DNA of 64,000 nucleotides from Porphyromonas pasteri (lineage in GTDB: Bacteria; Bacteroidota; Bacteroidia; Bacteroidales; Porphyromonadaceae), in contig NZ_BMPU01000001.1 in the NCBI RefSeq assembly GCF_014647755.1, forward strand, positions 124,001-188,000, read 5' to 3'. This document shows positions 10,893 to 19,269 of the stretch, piece by piece (position 1 is the first letter of the stretch; each line of letters starts with the position of its first letter). The notes under the pieces are model-generated. The model was not told the origin of the DNA, did not search any database, and saw only the letters and a list, made by a program, of their open reading frames with translations. A program made the translations under genes and the position numbers.

Positions 10893-11708
10893 TTAGAAGC
10901 GTGCGCCCGTGAGCTGGACATCTTGCTCGCGCAGGATGAGGAGCTGAGGTGTGTCACGGAAGTAGGTGAGGATAGCCGTGATCGTACCCGAGCCCGAGGG
11001 GACGGTGCGACCCGCGAACTTCGCATAGCTGCTCGTGCGGACGATGAGCTGTGCGCCAGAGCGGTCTACGAGCGTGCGGTTCACATTGCGGTTCTTGTCC
11101 TTGCCCTGTGGATCAGCATAGGTCTGACCCAGCTCAGAGGCGAGGAACTGTATATCCTTGAGGCTGACGAGCGTACCAGCGTACTTCTTATTCAGCGTCG
11201 CGATGGTGAGCTCGTGGGGCTTGATATCGGTGTGACCTTCCTTGAGGAGGACGCGGTGCACGAGGAGCTCTGGGTAGAAGGCTGTCTCATACTTCTCGTC
11301 CTTGGAGGTATATCCGATATTGATCTGTCCAGCGTAGTCACCGAGCTGCAGGCCCTGGCAGAGAAGTCGTACTCGCGTACCCTGGGGGTAGACAGAGCTG
11401 AGGTTGCCGAGGGCGAACTTAAGCTCCATACCGCCCGTCTCATCCTCGATGTAGCAGGACTTGTAGAGATTCCCTTCGCTGTCGTCCGAGGCGATGACCG
11501 CAGAGATGACGATGGGCTTGTCGATGAGCGTACCACCACGCTTGTAGAGTGCCTTGAGCTGGCTGATGGTGTGCGTGGGCAGAGGGAGCTCGTCCGTACT
11601 CTTCTGGTCGGTACGGGGAGGATCGACTTCGTTGTACTTCGTGCAGCTCGTAGCCCCTATCCCGATGAGCATCGAGAGGGTGAGTGCATATATAGCATGA
11701 CGATTCAT
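10893..11708 (-). CDS. DUF5689-family lipoprotein
   Basis: A 271-residue lipoprotein starting at Met of MNRHAIYAL (11708), with a lipobox at Cys22 (GATSC). The longer open frame to 11867 runs back into the end of the receptor gene and was rejected. Residues 45-271 form one DUF5689 domain resembling the middle of the following 584-residue protein (SCYIEDETGGMELKF, LKDIQFL). It begins 22 bp after the receptor gene. In an operon without a SusD it may act as the receptor's surface lipoprotein; this is inference. Confidence 0.82.
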   Translation of the reverse strand: MNRHAIYALTLSMLIGIGATSCTKYNEVDPPRTDQKSTDELPLPTHTISQLKALYKRGGTLIDKPIVISAVIASDDSEGNLYKSCYIEDETGGMELKFALGNLSSVYPQGTRVRLLCQGLQLGDYAGQINIGYTSKDEKYETAFYPELLVHRVLLKEGHTDIKPHELTIATLNKKYAGTLVSLKDIQFLASELGQTYADPQGKDKNRNVNRTLVDRSGAQLIVRTSSYAKFAGRTVPSGSGTITAILTYFRDTPQLLILREQDVQLTGARF

Positions 11709-11730
11709 AGGATCTATGCGTGTAGGGGGG

Positions 11731-14505
11731 TTAGAACTGGAGGGTGGTATTGAAGAAGAACGTCGTCCCGTAGACATAGGAGAGCTTCGTATCGAAGGGG
11801 CGATAGAGCTGCTGCGTCCCGTCGGTAGCACGGATTGTGCGGATACGGAGCTGTTCGTAGCCTCCATTGGGCAGGCTGCGGTTGTTCAGCACGTTGCTTA
11901 CCGAGAGGTTGAAGCGCAGGTACGTGCCGTAGGTGATGCGCCAGGAGTAGCTCGCGAAGAGGTCTACTGTGAAGCCATCACGCAGCTGCTCGGGGAGGAT
12001 ATAGTTGTAGTCAAGCGAGGTGCGCCCGCGGTCGGTGCGGATGACAGGCGACATCGAGACGAAGTTGCGCCCGAAGTAGTTCGCGTTGATCCCGAAGTTC
12101 GCGTACCAAGGAGAGTAGTACGTCAGCCCGAGGGTAGCAGCCGTCTGAGGCGTACCGCTCACGTTCAGCCCCTTCCAGTAGATGCGGTCGCGGTCGACGA
12201 TCTCGTTGGAGTTGTCGATGCTCTGGATGTAGCTGGGGTTGTTGGCATACTGATACTGGCCGAGGGCAAGCGCTGCGTTGGCCGTCAGCGTGGGGCTGAT
12301 CTTCACTTCGAAGCCAGCTTCAGCCCCGAGGTGGCGGGTAGCGATGCCGGTGATGATGTAGTTCGAGAACGAAGCTCGGCTATCATCGTAGAAGCTCATC
12401 GAGCGCGTGTGGTCTGCGATGTGCGTGTAGAAGGCCGTCACACGTCCGCGCAGCCAGGGAAGGCGTACGAGGTAGGAGGCTTCTGCCGAGAAGATCTTCT
12501 CGCTCTTGGGATCCTCGATGTAGCTATCGCGTGTACGAGGCGAGATGAAGAGATTCTGGAAGGTGGGTGCCTGCTCGAGGTATGCTACGTTCGTCTGCAG
12601 GTAGTGGTGCCCGTTGAGCTCGTAGGTAGCCCCAGCCTTTACCCCGAGGTCGTTGAACTTCACGCGGTCCGATAGCCCATAGGAGTTGTCGGGGAAGAGC
12701 CCGCGCTTCTGATGCCCTTCGCGCTGCATACCCGTGTGGGTATAGGAGATACCCGTATAGGCATCGAGGCGCGTGAGGTGGTAGGTCGCATTGGCCCACA
12801 TCTGATAGCGGTAGCTCTGTGCGGTGTAGTCGTAGCTGAAGCGGTCGCCCTTTTGGACGATGCGGTCGGGGTGCAGGAGGTCTACCTGACTCTTCGTCGC
12901 GTCGCCACCGAAGTCACGCTCAGCGAACTTATCGATGTCATAGACGAAGTCCGCACCGAGGAGGTCACCTACCTCGGCATAGTTCGCCGTGCGGTTGTGG
13001 CGGAAGTTCGCCCCACCCGTGATCTCAAGCCAGCTCTTGGGAAGCCAGTTGGCAGAGGTCGCCCAAGCGAATTCACGCTGGTCAGTGTGGCGGTCTTCGA
13101 TCATATAGAGTGCCTTACGCCCCGTAGCGAGGGTACGGCCAGAGGCATCCTTCACCGTAGTGAGGTTCCCGCGGTTCACCTCATAGAGGCGGTCCCAATT
13201 GATATAGCGGACGTTGGGATCAGACTTCCACAGCTCCTCATAGATCGCTGCCGCATCGCCATCCTGACTATTGGGGTCAGCCATGCGCGTGAAGTAGGAG
13301 GGGAGGTAGCGGTAGTAGTCCGCACGTGGGTCGGGAGCGTTGTACCAGTTCAGCGATGAATAGGCATTCTTCCCGAAGCGGTAGCTGAAGGTGGTATTGA
13401 TGTTGAGCGTCTTCTCCAGATTGCTGAAGTAGTGCGAGAGCTGGACGATAGGCTCGTGGTTGCGGCGCTCACGAGCATTGCGCCACTTGCCACCCTGACG
13501 CCCGATGTTGGGGTTGTAGAAGTTCGAGCCGACGAGATCATATACCTCCTGTGTGGTAGCGCTGGCTACACCACGGCGCGTAGGGGCACCGAGGGCGATG
13601 AGGCTAAGGCTATTCATCTCGTCGAGCTTCTTCTCTACGCCGAGGAAGTAGCTCCAGGCATCGTAGTACTGCCCACGGACGTAGGAGTACTGCCCATTGC
13701 CGATACGGCGGGCGACGCTGGCTGCGAAGCTCCAGCCATCCTTGCGCTCTCCCGAGGCATAGGTATAGGCGAAGCGGTTGCTATAGGTGAGGTTGCTATT
13801 CGAGTAGGTGAGGCGATGCTGCGCGCCAAACATCGAGGGGCGTGTCGTCACGTTGTTAGTCACGCCGACGGCACCAAAGCCCGAGACGATGGGCTCGAAG
13901 GACTGCGAGGTCTCCTGCTGGCGGGTGACGTCGTTGAGACCGCCCCAGAGCGACCATGCCGAGTAGCCACTGTTGAGGTCGTTCATCCCGATGCCGTTGA
14001 GCATCTGCTCATTGTACTGGGAGTCGTAGCCACGGTTACGGAAGCGAGCCGTGCTGAAGACGTAGCCCGAAGCGCTGAGGAAGGGGTCGCGTGAGGAGGT
14101 GAGTAGGGTGACGCGGTCTTGCATGCCGGCGGCTTCGTTGCCATCCTCTTCGCTGACGATGAGGTCATCGTAGCGACCATTCCCGCCTTCGCGGAGTGCG
14201 ACGAGCTTGAGTTGCTTGAGGCCCGAAGCTTCGTTCTCCTGCTTGACCAGCTCGATCTGCTTGGTTTCGTAGCCTTCAGCGGAGAAGGTCAGTGTATATC
14301 GTCCCTTGGGGAGGAGCGCCAGGACACTTCGGGCGTCTTGCCCGAGGAGCATCTTCTTCGCCACGGGGCCGTAGATGCTGACGTGGACCTTAGCGACGGG
14401 CTTGCCACTTTGGCTGTCGATGACCAGAGGTTCACCCGTAGTCTGTCCGAGGCCTACACTTGCGAATGTCAAGGTGCAGGCGAGTACGGTGATAAGTTTA
14501 TTCAT
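11731..14505 (-). CDS. TonB-dependent receptor with carboxypeptidase-like N-terminal domain
   Basis: A 924-residue outer-membrane receptor. A signal peptide of about 20 residues is followed by a carboxypeptidase-regulatory-like beta-sandwich (residues 25-105; SQSGKPVAKVHVSIYG, LPKGRYTLTFSAEGYETK), a plug domain (FRNRGYDSQYNEQMLNGIGM) and a long beta-barrel ending in an aromatic residue (FNTTLQF). It is the first gene of the four-gene nuclease operon. There is no SusD homologue. The substrate is likely a nucleic-acid breakdown product, judged only from the two lipoproteins and the nuclease that follow. Confidence 0.88.
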   Translation of the reverse strand: MNKLITVLACTLTFASVGLGQTTGEPLVIDSQSGKPVAKVHVSIYGPVAKKMLLGQDARSVLALLPKGRYTLTFSAEGYETKQIELVKQENEASGLKQLKLVALREGGNGRYDDLIVSEEDGNEAAGMQDRVTLLTSSRDPFLSASGYVFSTARFRNRGYDSQYNEQMLNGIGMNDLNSGYSAWSLWGGLNDVTRQQETSQSFEPIVSGFGAVGVTNNVTTRPSMFGAQHRLTYSNSNLTYSNRFAYTYASGERKDGWSFAASVARRIGNGQYSYVRGQYYDAWSYFLGVEKKLDEMNSLSLIALGAPTRRGVASATTQEVYDLVGSNFYNPNIGRQGGKWRNARERRNHEPIVQLSHYFSNLEKTLNINTTFSYRFGKNAYSSLNWYNAPDPRADYYRYLPSYFTRMADPNSQDGDAAAIYEELWKSDPNVRYINWDRLYEVNRGNLTTVKDASGRTLATGRKALYMIEDRHTDQREFAWATSANWLPKSWLEITGGANFRHNRTANYAEVGDLLGADFVYDIDKFAERDFGGDATKSQVDLLHPDRIVQKGDRFSYDYTAQSYRYQMWANATYHLTRLDAYTGISYTHTGMQREGHQKRGLFPDNSYGLSDRVKFNDLGVKAGATYELNGHHYLQTNVAYLEQAPTFQNLFISPRTRDSYIEDPKSEKIFSAEASYLVRLPWLRGRVTAFYTHIADHTRSMSFYDDSRASFSNYIITGIATRHLGAEAGFEVKISPTLTANAALALGQYQYANNPSYIQSIDNSNEIVDRDRIYWKGLNVSGTPQTAATLGLTYYSPWYANFGINANYFGRNFVSMSPVIRTDRGRTSLDYNYILPEQLRDGFTVDLFASYSWRITYGTYLRFNLSVSNVLNNRSLPNGGYEQLRIRTIRATDGTQQLYRPFDTKLSYVYGTTFFFNTTLQF

Positions 14506-14561
14506 GCGGTCGCATTATATCGATGACGCTTGCATGCACTCCGCGGATCGTGCAGACCTCC

Positions 14562-14579
14562 CGCTCCGTCGTCGGAGCT
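14562..14579. other. Short hairpin in divergent intergenic region
   Basis: GCTCCG-tcgtc-type inverted repeat closed by CGGAGC in the 223-bp gap between the divergent receptor and endonuclease genes. It could lie in the receptor mRNA leader or be an operator. No TAnnTTTG was seen for the receptor operon in this gap. Confidence 0.35.
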
Positions 14580-14669
14580 CCTGTCATTATGAGGTGTAAG
14601 CCGTTTATCCGTGCTGGAGCTTCCTCCCTATCTTCGAAGCCGAGATACGAAGTAGCGCGCAAGATTTGT

Positions 14670-14677
14670 TACATTTG
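14670..14677 (+). promoter_or_regulatory. Putative -7 element TACATTTG
   Basis: Matches TAnnTTTG 52 bp before the secreted endonuclease/exonuclease/phosphatase gene. No convincing -33 box is present. Confidence 0.55.
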
Positions 14678-14728
14678 CACGACTAAATTACATAATCTAT
14701 CTCGGATAGCCTCTTAAACGACAAGCTT

Positions 14729-15775
14729 ATGCTAAGGAAAATCTCCGCTCTCACCCTCGTCCTTCTCCTCGCTCTTTGCTCCCTCCAAGCCCAGAAGCAG
14801 GTGCGCCTCACGGTAGCCTTCTACAATCTGGAGAACCTCTTCGACACCATCGACGGGGAGAACAACGATGCCGACTTCCTGCCCGATGGGAAGAACCAGT
14901 GGACGCCCGACAAGTACAAGCAGAAGCTTCACAACATGGCCTACGCTATCAGCCAGATCGGCTCGAAGCGAGGACCTGATATCCTCGGGGTCTGTGAGAT
15001 CGAGAATAGAGGCGTGCTCGAAGACCTCCTGAAGGAACCCGAGCTGGCGAACTCTGGCTACGAGATCGTGCACTTTGACTCTCCCGACAAGCGCGGTATC
15101 GACTGCGCGCTCTTCTATCGCCCCAGCTACTATCAGTTCACCGCTGCGCACCCACACCCCGTCATCCTCAAAGGGGAGGAGCATATCAAGACGCGTGACG
15201 TCCTCGAGGTCAATGGCCTCTTGCTCGGCGAACCCGTATCGTTCCTCGTGGCTCACTGGCCTTCGCGCGTCGGTGGCGAGCAGGTCTCGCTCAAGCGTCG
15301 TCTGTACGCTGCCGAAGTCATGCGCTCGGTCACGGACTCCCTCCTCGCGGCAGACCCTAATAATAAGGTTATCCTTATGGGGGACTTCAACGATGACCCC
15401 ACCTCTCCCAGCGTCGTCAACGGCCTGCGCTCGAAGACTTCGGCAGAAGGTCTGGCGCCTACCGACCTCTTCAACCCCATGGCTGCCCTTTACTCTTCGG
15501 GCCGTGGCACGCTCGCTTATCGTGACGTGTGGAACCTCTTTGACAACTTCGTCGTCACGCCCAACCTCATCGGCGGGCCCGCTGATCGCCTGCACCTCCA
15601 GCAGGACAAGGCTACGGGGAACTACGGCTATATCTTCAATGCTGACTTCCTCACGCAGAAGACGGGGCACTTCAAGGGCTATCCCTTCCGCACCTTCTCC
15701 TCGGGTCGCTTCCAGGGTGGCTATAGTGACCACTATCCCGTCTACCTCTATCTGACGAAGACCATCGCCGAATAG
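14729..15775 (+). CDS. Secreted endonuclease/exonuclease/phosphatase family protein
   Basis: A 348-residue protein with a cleavable signal peptide (MLRKISALTLVLLLALCSLQAQ). EEP motifs are in order: FYNLENLFD near residue 33, CEIEN, AHWPSR, MGDFNDDPTSPSV and the C-terminal GGYSDHYPVY, carrying the metal-binding Asn, Glu, Asp and His. Such proteins are Mg-dependent phosphodiesterases, often DNases. It is transcribed divergently from the receptor-DUF5689-nuclease operon, fitting a shared role in degrading extracellular nucleic acid. It ends at the terminator 15810-15853. Confidence 0.9.
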   Translation: MLRKISALTLVLLLALCSLQAQKQVRLTVAFYNLENLFDTIDGENNDADFLPDGKNQWTPDKYKQKLHNMAYAISQIGSKRGPDILGVCEIENRGVLEDLLKEPELANSGYEIVHFDSPDKRGIDCALFYRPSYYQFTAAHPHPVILKGEEHIKTRDVLEVNGLLLGEPVSFLVAHWPSRVGGEQVSLKRRLYAAEVMRSVTDSLLAADPNNKVILMGDFNDDPTSPSVVNGLRSKTSAEGLAPTDLFNPMAALYSSGRGTLAYRDVWNLFDNFVVTPNLIGGPADRLHLQQDKATGNYGYIFNADFLTQKTGHFKGYPFRTFSSGRFQGGYSDHYPVYLYLTKTIAE

Positions 15776-15809
15776 CTCCGCGGCTAGCCCTACAAGCTTA
15801 AGCGAAAAG

Positions 15810-15853
15810 AAGTCCCGCGCCCACCTCAGCATACAGAGGTGGGCGCGGGACTT
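15810..15853 (+). terminator. Intrinsic terminator
   Basis: A perfect 18-bp stem (AAGTCCCGCGCCCACCTC and its complement) with an 8-nt loop, followed by TTTAT, 34 bp after the endonuclease stop. Confidence 0.9.
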
Positions 15854-15941
15854 TTATACCGTCTGGGGGCTGTTTTGGGGTGCTGTGGGAAGTGCTTATC
15901 TATGAAGGGAATATAAGGGGGGGGCGCGGGATGGAAAATGG

Positions 15942-16042
15942 ACCAGTACTGCTCACCGACGCGACCAGTACTGGTTGCCCTATGTGACCAGTACTACTTC
16001 GAAGTCGGACCAGTACTGGTCGCGTCGGTGAGCAGTACTGGT
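15942..16042. repeat. Palindromic array 3 (AGTACT core), itself a 34-bp inverted repeat
   Basis: Five units at 15942, 15964, 15987, 16009 and 16031 are spaced 22, 23, 22 and 22 bp. Positions 15942-15975 and 16009-16042 are perfect 34-bp inverted repeats separated by 33 bp, so the array can fold into one long hairpin. It follows GATGGAAAATG as in array 4, and ends 6 bp before the comF-like stop codon, between two convergent genes. Confidence 0.92.
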
Positions 16043-16048
16043 TCGTTT

Positions 16049-16759
16049 TTAGCGGACGGCGACGGCGGCGACGAAGACGTGGACTTCGCTGACGCCACAC
16101 TGCTCCAAGAGATCGGTGAGGGCAAGGAGCGTGGAGCCCGTCGTCACCAGGTCATCGACGAGGAGGATGCGCTTGCCCCGTAGTCCCTGAAGGCGCTCCG
16201 TCTTGTCGGTGAGATAGAAGGCCGCTTGAGCATTCTCACGGCGCGCGTCACGGTTCAGCGCCGTCTGTGAGTGACTGCCCCGATGGCGTAGGAGGTAACC
16301 TTCTGAGCAGGGGACGGCGTAGTGCCGTGCGAGGGCTTCGCCGAGGAGGGCGGCCTGATTATAGCCACGGGCTTCGAGGCGCGTGCCTTCGATCGGGACG
16401 GGGAGGATGAGGTCAATGTCGCCAGGCTGCGGTACAAGTTGCCCTTCGGTGAGGGCGGTGCGTACGACAAAGTCCGCGACCTCACCATAGCCTCGGTACT
16501 TGAGGGCGATGATGAGGTCGTAGGTAGGATTGGTGTGCTGGTAGATGAAGGGGGAGGAGAGGCTTCGGATCAGGGGTGAGCCAAGAAGGCGCTCCTCGGC
16601 ATGCACGAAGGCGGGGGCATGGCGGGGGAGCTTCGTGGCGCACTCCATGCAGACGCAGTGCTCGCGCTCGGCGAGCCGCACCCGACAGATGGCACAGGTG
16701 CGGGGGAAGATGAGGTCGGTAAGGAAAGCGCCGATCCGCTTAGTCTTCGCCCAGATCAT
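16049..16759 (-). CDS. ComF-family phosphoribosyltransferase-like protein
   Basis: A 236-residue protein. A zinc-finger-like start (CAIC with CVCMEC further on) precedes a type I phosphoribosyltransferase fold, including the PRPP-binding loop ILLVDDLVTTGSTL near the C-terminus. ComF homologues take part in DNA uptake in competent bacteria; the role in Bacteroidota is unproven. The start at 16759 (MIWAKTKRIG) was chosen because the longer frame is antisense to recX. It overlaps the end of recX by 20 bp. Confidence 0.88.
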   Translation of the reverse strand: MIWAKTKRIGAFLTDLIFPRTCAICRVRLAEREHCVCMECATKLPRHAPAFVHAEERLLGSPLIRSLSSPFIYQHTNPTYDLIIALKYRGYGEVADFVVRTALTEGQLVPQPGDIDLILPVPIEGTRLEARGYNQAALLGEALARHYAVPCSEGYLLRHRGSHSQTALNRDARRENAQAAFYLTDKTERLQGLRGKRILLVDDLVTTGSTLLALTDLLEQCGVSEVHVFVAAVAVR

Positions 16760-17255
16760 CGGGGAGGTCGGACAGGAGTTCGCTGATCGCTTCGCGAACA
16801 TCCTCATAGGGATAGCCTCGATAGAGGGCGAAGCGAGTGAGACGGTCATAGATCTTGCGAGGCTCAAGCCCAGCGGGGAGGGTGCGGTACTTGCGCTCGA
16901 GGAGGGCGGTGAGTTGGTCTTCACCCTGCATCTCTTCCTCCTCGAGCTCCTCGATAGCGGCGTCGATGAGGCGTGAGGGGATGCGATGACGACGGAGCTC
17001 AGCCTGCAGGCGAAGCGGCCCCCAGCCGTTGAAGCGGTACTTATCTCGCACGAAGGCTCGGGCAAAGCGCTCCTCGTTCAGGTAGCCCTCTTGCTCCAAG
17101 CGCTCGATGAGTTTGTCACACACCTCGTCGGAGAGATCCCAGCCCCGACACTTCTTACGTACCTCTTGGGCAGAATGCTCAGCGTAGGCGCAGTAGGAGG
17201 CGAGCCGTGCGAAGGCTTCTTCGGGAGTAAGCTCCTTTTTCTTCTTCTGGATCAT
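16740..17255 (-). CDS. recX: Regulatory protein RecX
   Basis: A 171-residue helical protein of the RecX family, which binds RecA filaments and limits recombination. It has the three-helix repeats LASYCAYAEHSAQEVRKK, LIERLEQEGYLNEERFARAF and YRFNGWGPLRLQAELRR. Starting at 17255 (MIQKKKKELT) makes its ATG overlap the prmC stop by 4 bp; the longer frame would run deep into prmC. Confidence 0.92.
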   Translation of the reverse strand: MIQKKKKELTPEEAFARLASYCAYAEHSAQEVRKKCRGWDLSDEVCDKLIERLEQEGYLNEERFARAFVRDKYRFNGWGPLRLQAELRRHRIPSRLIDAAIEELEEEEMQGEDQLTALLERKYRTLPAGLEPRKIYDRLTRFALYRGYPYEDVREAISELLSDLPDDLGED

Positions 17256-18154
17256 TCGGCGGGGCAATAGGTGAGGTGAAGGAAGCGAACCTTCCCACTC
17301 AAGTCGTGGATGAGCTCGGTCTTGGCGTGTCGCCTCCCGATACGCTCGAGCATCGCTTCCTCTGTCGCCGTAGCATAGAGCGGATTCAGCTCGACCCACA
17401 GATTCCCTCCCGAGCGGAGATAGCCTTGAGCTACCAGCTCTGCCAAGGCGATATAGTAGGCGATGGGGGAGGCTTCAGGAGCGAAGAGGGCTAAGTGCGG
17501 CTCGTGGAGTAGGACTTGAGGCGTCATCTCTTCGGCCTCCTCGGGGTGGATGTAGGGCGGATTACTTACGATGAGATCCAGCGGAGGTGTCGGGGGAGTA
17601 TGTTCCTCAAGGAGCGCAAAGAGGTCGTGCTTCCACAGATAGACTTCGCGACCCGTGGCTTTGCGCAGAGCTTCGAAGTTGGCTTCGGCAATAGGTGCGG
17701 CCTCGCTGGATACTTCGAGCGCTACGCTTTGGCTCACCTCGGGAAGGGCGGCCGTGAGGGCATAGGCGATACAGCCGCTCCCCGTACCGACGTCGAGCAA
17801 GCGCTGCGAAGATCGGCTCTCAGGGTGCTGTAAGATCAGCTCGATCAGCTCCTCCGTCTCGGGGCGTGGGATGAGTACCCCAGGGGCGACCGTGAGGCGA
17901 TGCCCCGCGAAGTAAGCATAGCCTAGTACATATTGCAGGGGAGTACCAGCGGAGAGGTCGTGCAGCATGCGCTCCAGACGGGCGCACTCTGCGGGTGATA
18001 AAAGCGTATCTTTGCTCAAGAGCAGTAGCTGCGTGCGGGTACAGCTTCGTACCTCCTCGAGGAGTTGGCGTGCTATCTCCCGCGCTTCCGAGGACTCGTA
18101 GAGTGCTGTGAGACACTCCAAAGCCTCCTGCTCGAATGATCGTATCGTATCCAT
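17252..18154 (-). CDS. prmC: Release factor glutamine methyltransferase PrmC
   Basis: A 300-residue SAM-dependent methyltransferase that modifies the GGQ glutamine of peptide chain release factors. It has an N-terminal helical domain, then LLDVGTGSGCIAYAL (SAM binding) and the catalytic VSNPPYI. The start was set at 18154 (MDTIRSFEQ) because the longer frame runs over the divergent ribD start. A -7 element ends only 6 bp upstream of this ATG, so the mRNA may be leaderless. Confidence 0.93.
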   Translation of the reverse strand: MDTIRSFEQEALECLTALYESSEAREIARQLLEEVRSCTRTQLLLLSKDTLLSPAECARLERMLHDLSAGTPLQYVLGYAYFAGHRLTVAPGVLIPRPETEELIELILQHPESRSSQRLLDVGTGSGCIAYALTAALPEVSQSVALEVSSEAAPIAEANFEALRKATGREVYLWKHDLFALLEEHTPPTPPLDLIVSNPPYIHPEEAEEMTPQVLLHEPHLALFAPEASPIAYYIALAELVAQGYLRSGGNLWVELNPLYATATEEAMLERIGRRHAKTELIHDLSGKVRFLHLTYCPAE

Positions 18155-18159
18155 ATAAG

Positions 18160-18167
18160 CAAATATA
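18160..18167 (-). promoter_or_regulatory. -7 element TATATTTG upstream of prmC
   Basis: A match to TAnnTTTG whose downstream edge is 6 bp from the prmC ATG at 18154; the expected transcription start is at or next to the start codon. The -33 region overlaps the first codons of ribD. Confidence 0.6.
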
Positions 18168-18177
18168 ACGAATACAG

Positions 18178-19179
18178 ATGACAGATGATGAGCGCTATAT
18201 GCGCCGTGCACTTGATCTGGCGGCCCTCGGTACGGGCTATACTTCTCCCAATCCCGTCGTCGGTGCCGTCGTCGTGCACTCAGGCCGTATCATCGGTGAG
18301 GGCTATCACCACCGCAGTGGGCAGCCCCATGCCGAGGTGATGGCTATCCGCTCGGTGAAGGAGCGCAACCTGCTCCCTGAGTCAACGATCTACGTGACGC
18401 TGGAGCCCTGCTCGCACTACGGGAAGACTCCTCCCTGTGCCGATCTCATACTCCAAGAGCACATCCCGCGTGTCGTCGTCGCCATCCCTGACCCCTTCCC
18501 CCGTGTGGCGGGTAGCGGACTGGAGCGCCTTCGTCAGGCGGGGGTAGAGGTCACTGTAGGAGTCCTCGCTGACGAAGCCCTTCGCCTCAATGCCCCCTTC
18601 ATCACCGCGCATACCCAGCACCGCCCGCTGGTGACGCTGAAGTGGGCGCAGAGCCTCGATGGTTTCATCGATCGCTCACGGAAGAATAATACAGAGGCTC
18701 CCGTCCTCTTCAGTGCGCCCCTGCGTCAGCGGGAGATCCATCGCGAGCGTATGCACCACGATGCTATACTCGTCGGCTACCGCACGGCTCTACTTGATGA
18801 CCCACAGCTGACGAATCGCCTCTGGTATGGCTCGTCGCCCATCCGTGTGGTCTTAGACCCGCAGCTGGCTTTGCCTCCGACGCTTCGCCTCTTTACGGAT
18901 GGCCTTGCCCCAACGTGGGTGATTTATCTCGAGGGGGCGGGTGTGCCTCAGCCTCGCGAAGGTGTGCGCTATCTGCCTCTTAGCGGAGAGCGTATCGAGC
19001 CACAGCAGCTCCTCCAGCGCCTATATGAAGAGGGCATTCTCTCGCTTCTCATCGAGGGGGGAGCCGCTACGCTGTCATCTTTCCTTAGCTTAGGGCTCTA
19101 TGATCGCCTCTTAGTGGAGGTCGCCTCGAAGACCTTAGGTGAAGGAGTCCCAGCGCCTGCTATCCCGACCACCCTTTAG
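18178..19179 (+). CDS. ribD: Bifunctional riboflavin deaminase/reductase RibD
   Basis: A 333-residue bifunctional enzyme. The N-terminal deaminase domain carries the zinc site HAEVMAI and PCSHYGKTPPC; the C-terminal reductase domain (from about residue 150, LKWAQSLDGFID) continues to LIEGGAATLSSFL. It converts diaminohydroxyphosphoribosylaminopyrimidine to the ribitylamino compound in riboflavin synthesis. It is a single gene, divergent from prmC by 23 bp, and is followed by a strong terminator. Confidence 0.95.
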   Translation: MTDDERYMRRALDLAALGTGYTSPNPVVGAVVVHSGRIIGEGYHHRSGQPHAEVMAIRSVKERNLLPESTIYVTLEPCSHYGKTPPCADLILQEHIPRVVVAIPDPFPRVAGSGLERLRQAGVEVTVGVLADEALRLNAPFITAHTQHRPLVTLKWAQSLDGFIDRSRKNNTEAPVLFSAPLRQREIHRERMHHDAILVGYRTALLDDPQLTNRLWYGSSPIRVVLDPQLALPPTLRLFTDGLAPTWVIYLEGAGVPQPREGVRYLPLSGERIEPQQLLQRLYEEGILSLLIEGGAATLSSFLSLGLYDRLLVEVASKTLGEGVPAPAIPTTL

Positions 19180-19197
19180 TCGCTTGCTCTTATAAAG

Positions 19198-19235
19198 GCC
19201 GTCCCCCAAGCAACCGGAGTTGCTTGGGGGACGGC
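19198..19235 (+). terminator. Intrinsic terminator of ribD, also 3' of cydB
   Basis: A 17-bp perfect stem (GCCGTCCCCCAAGCAAC and complement), 4-nt loop, followed by TTCTTTT. It lies between convergent ribD and cydB and may serve both directions. Confidence 0.9.
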
Positions 19236-19269
19236 TTCTTTTAGATCGAGTAGCTACCCGAGCAGCGGA

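Noticed and set aside
16760-17065. Longer N-terminus of the ComF-like protein
   Set aside because: The added ~100 residues are Ser/Pro/Arg-rich and overlap recX in another frame of the same strand.
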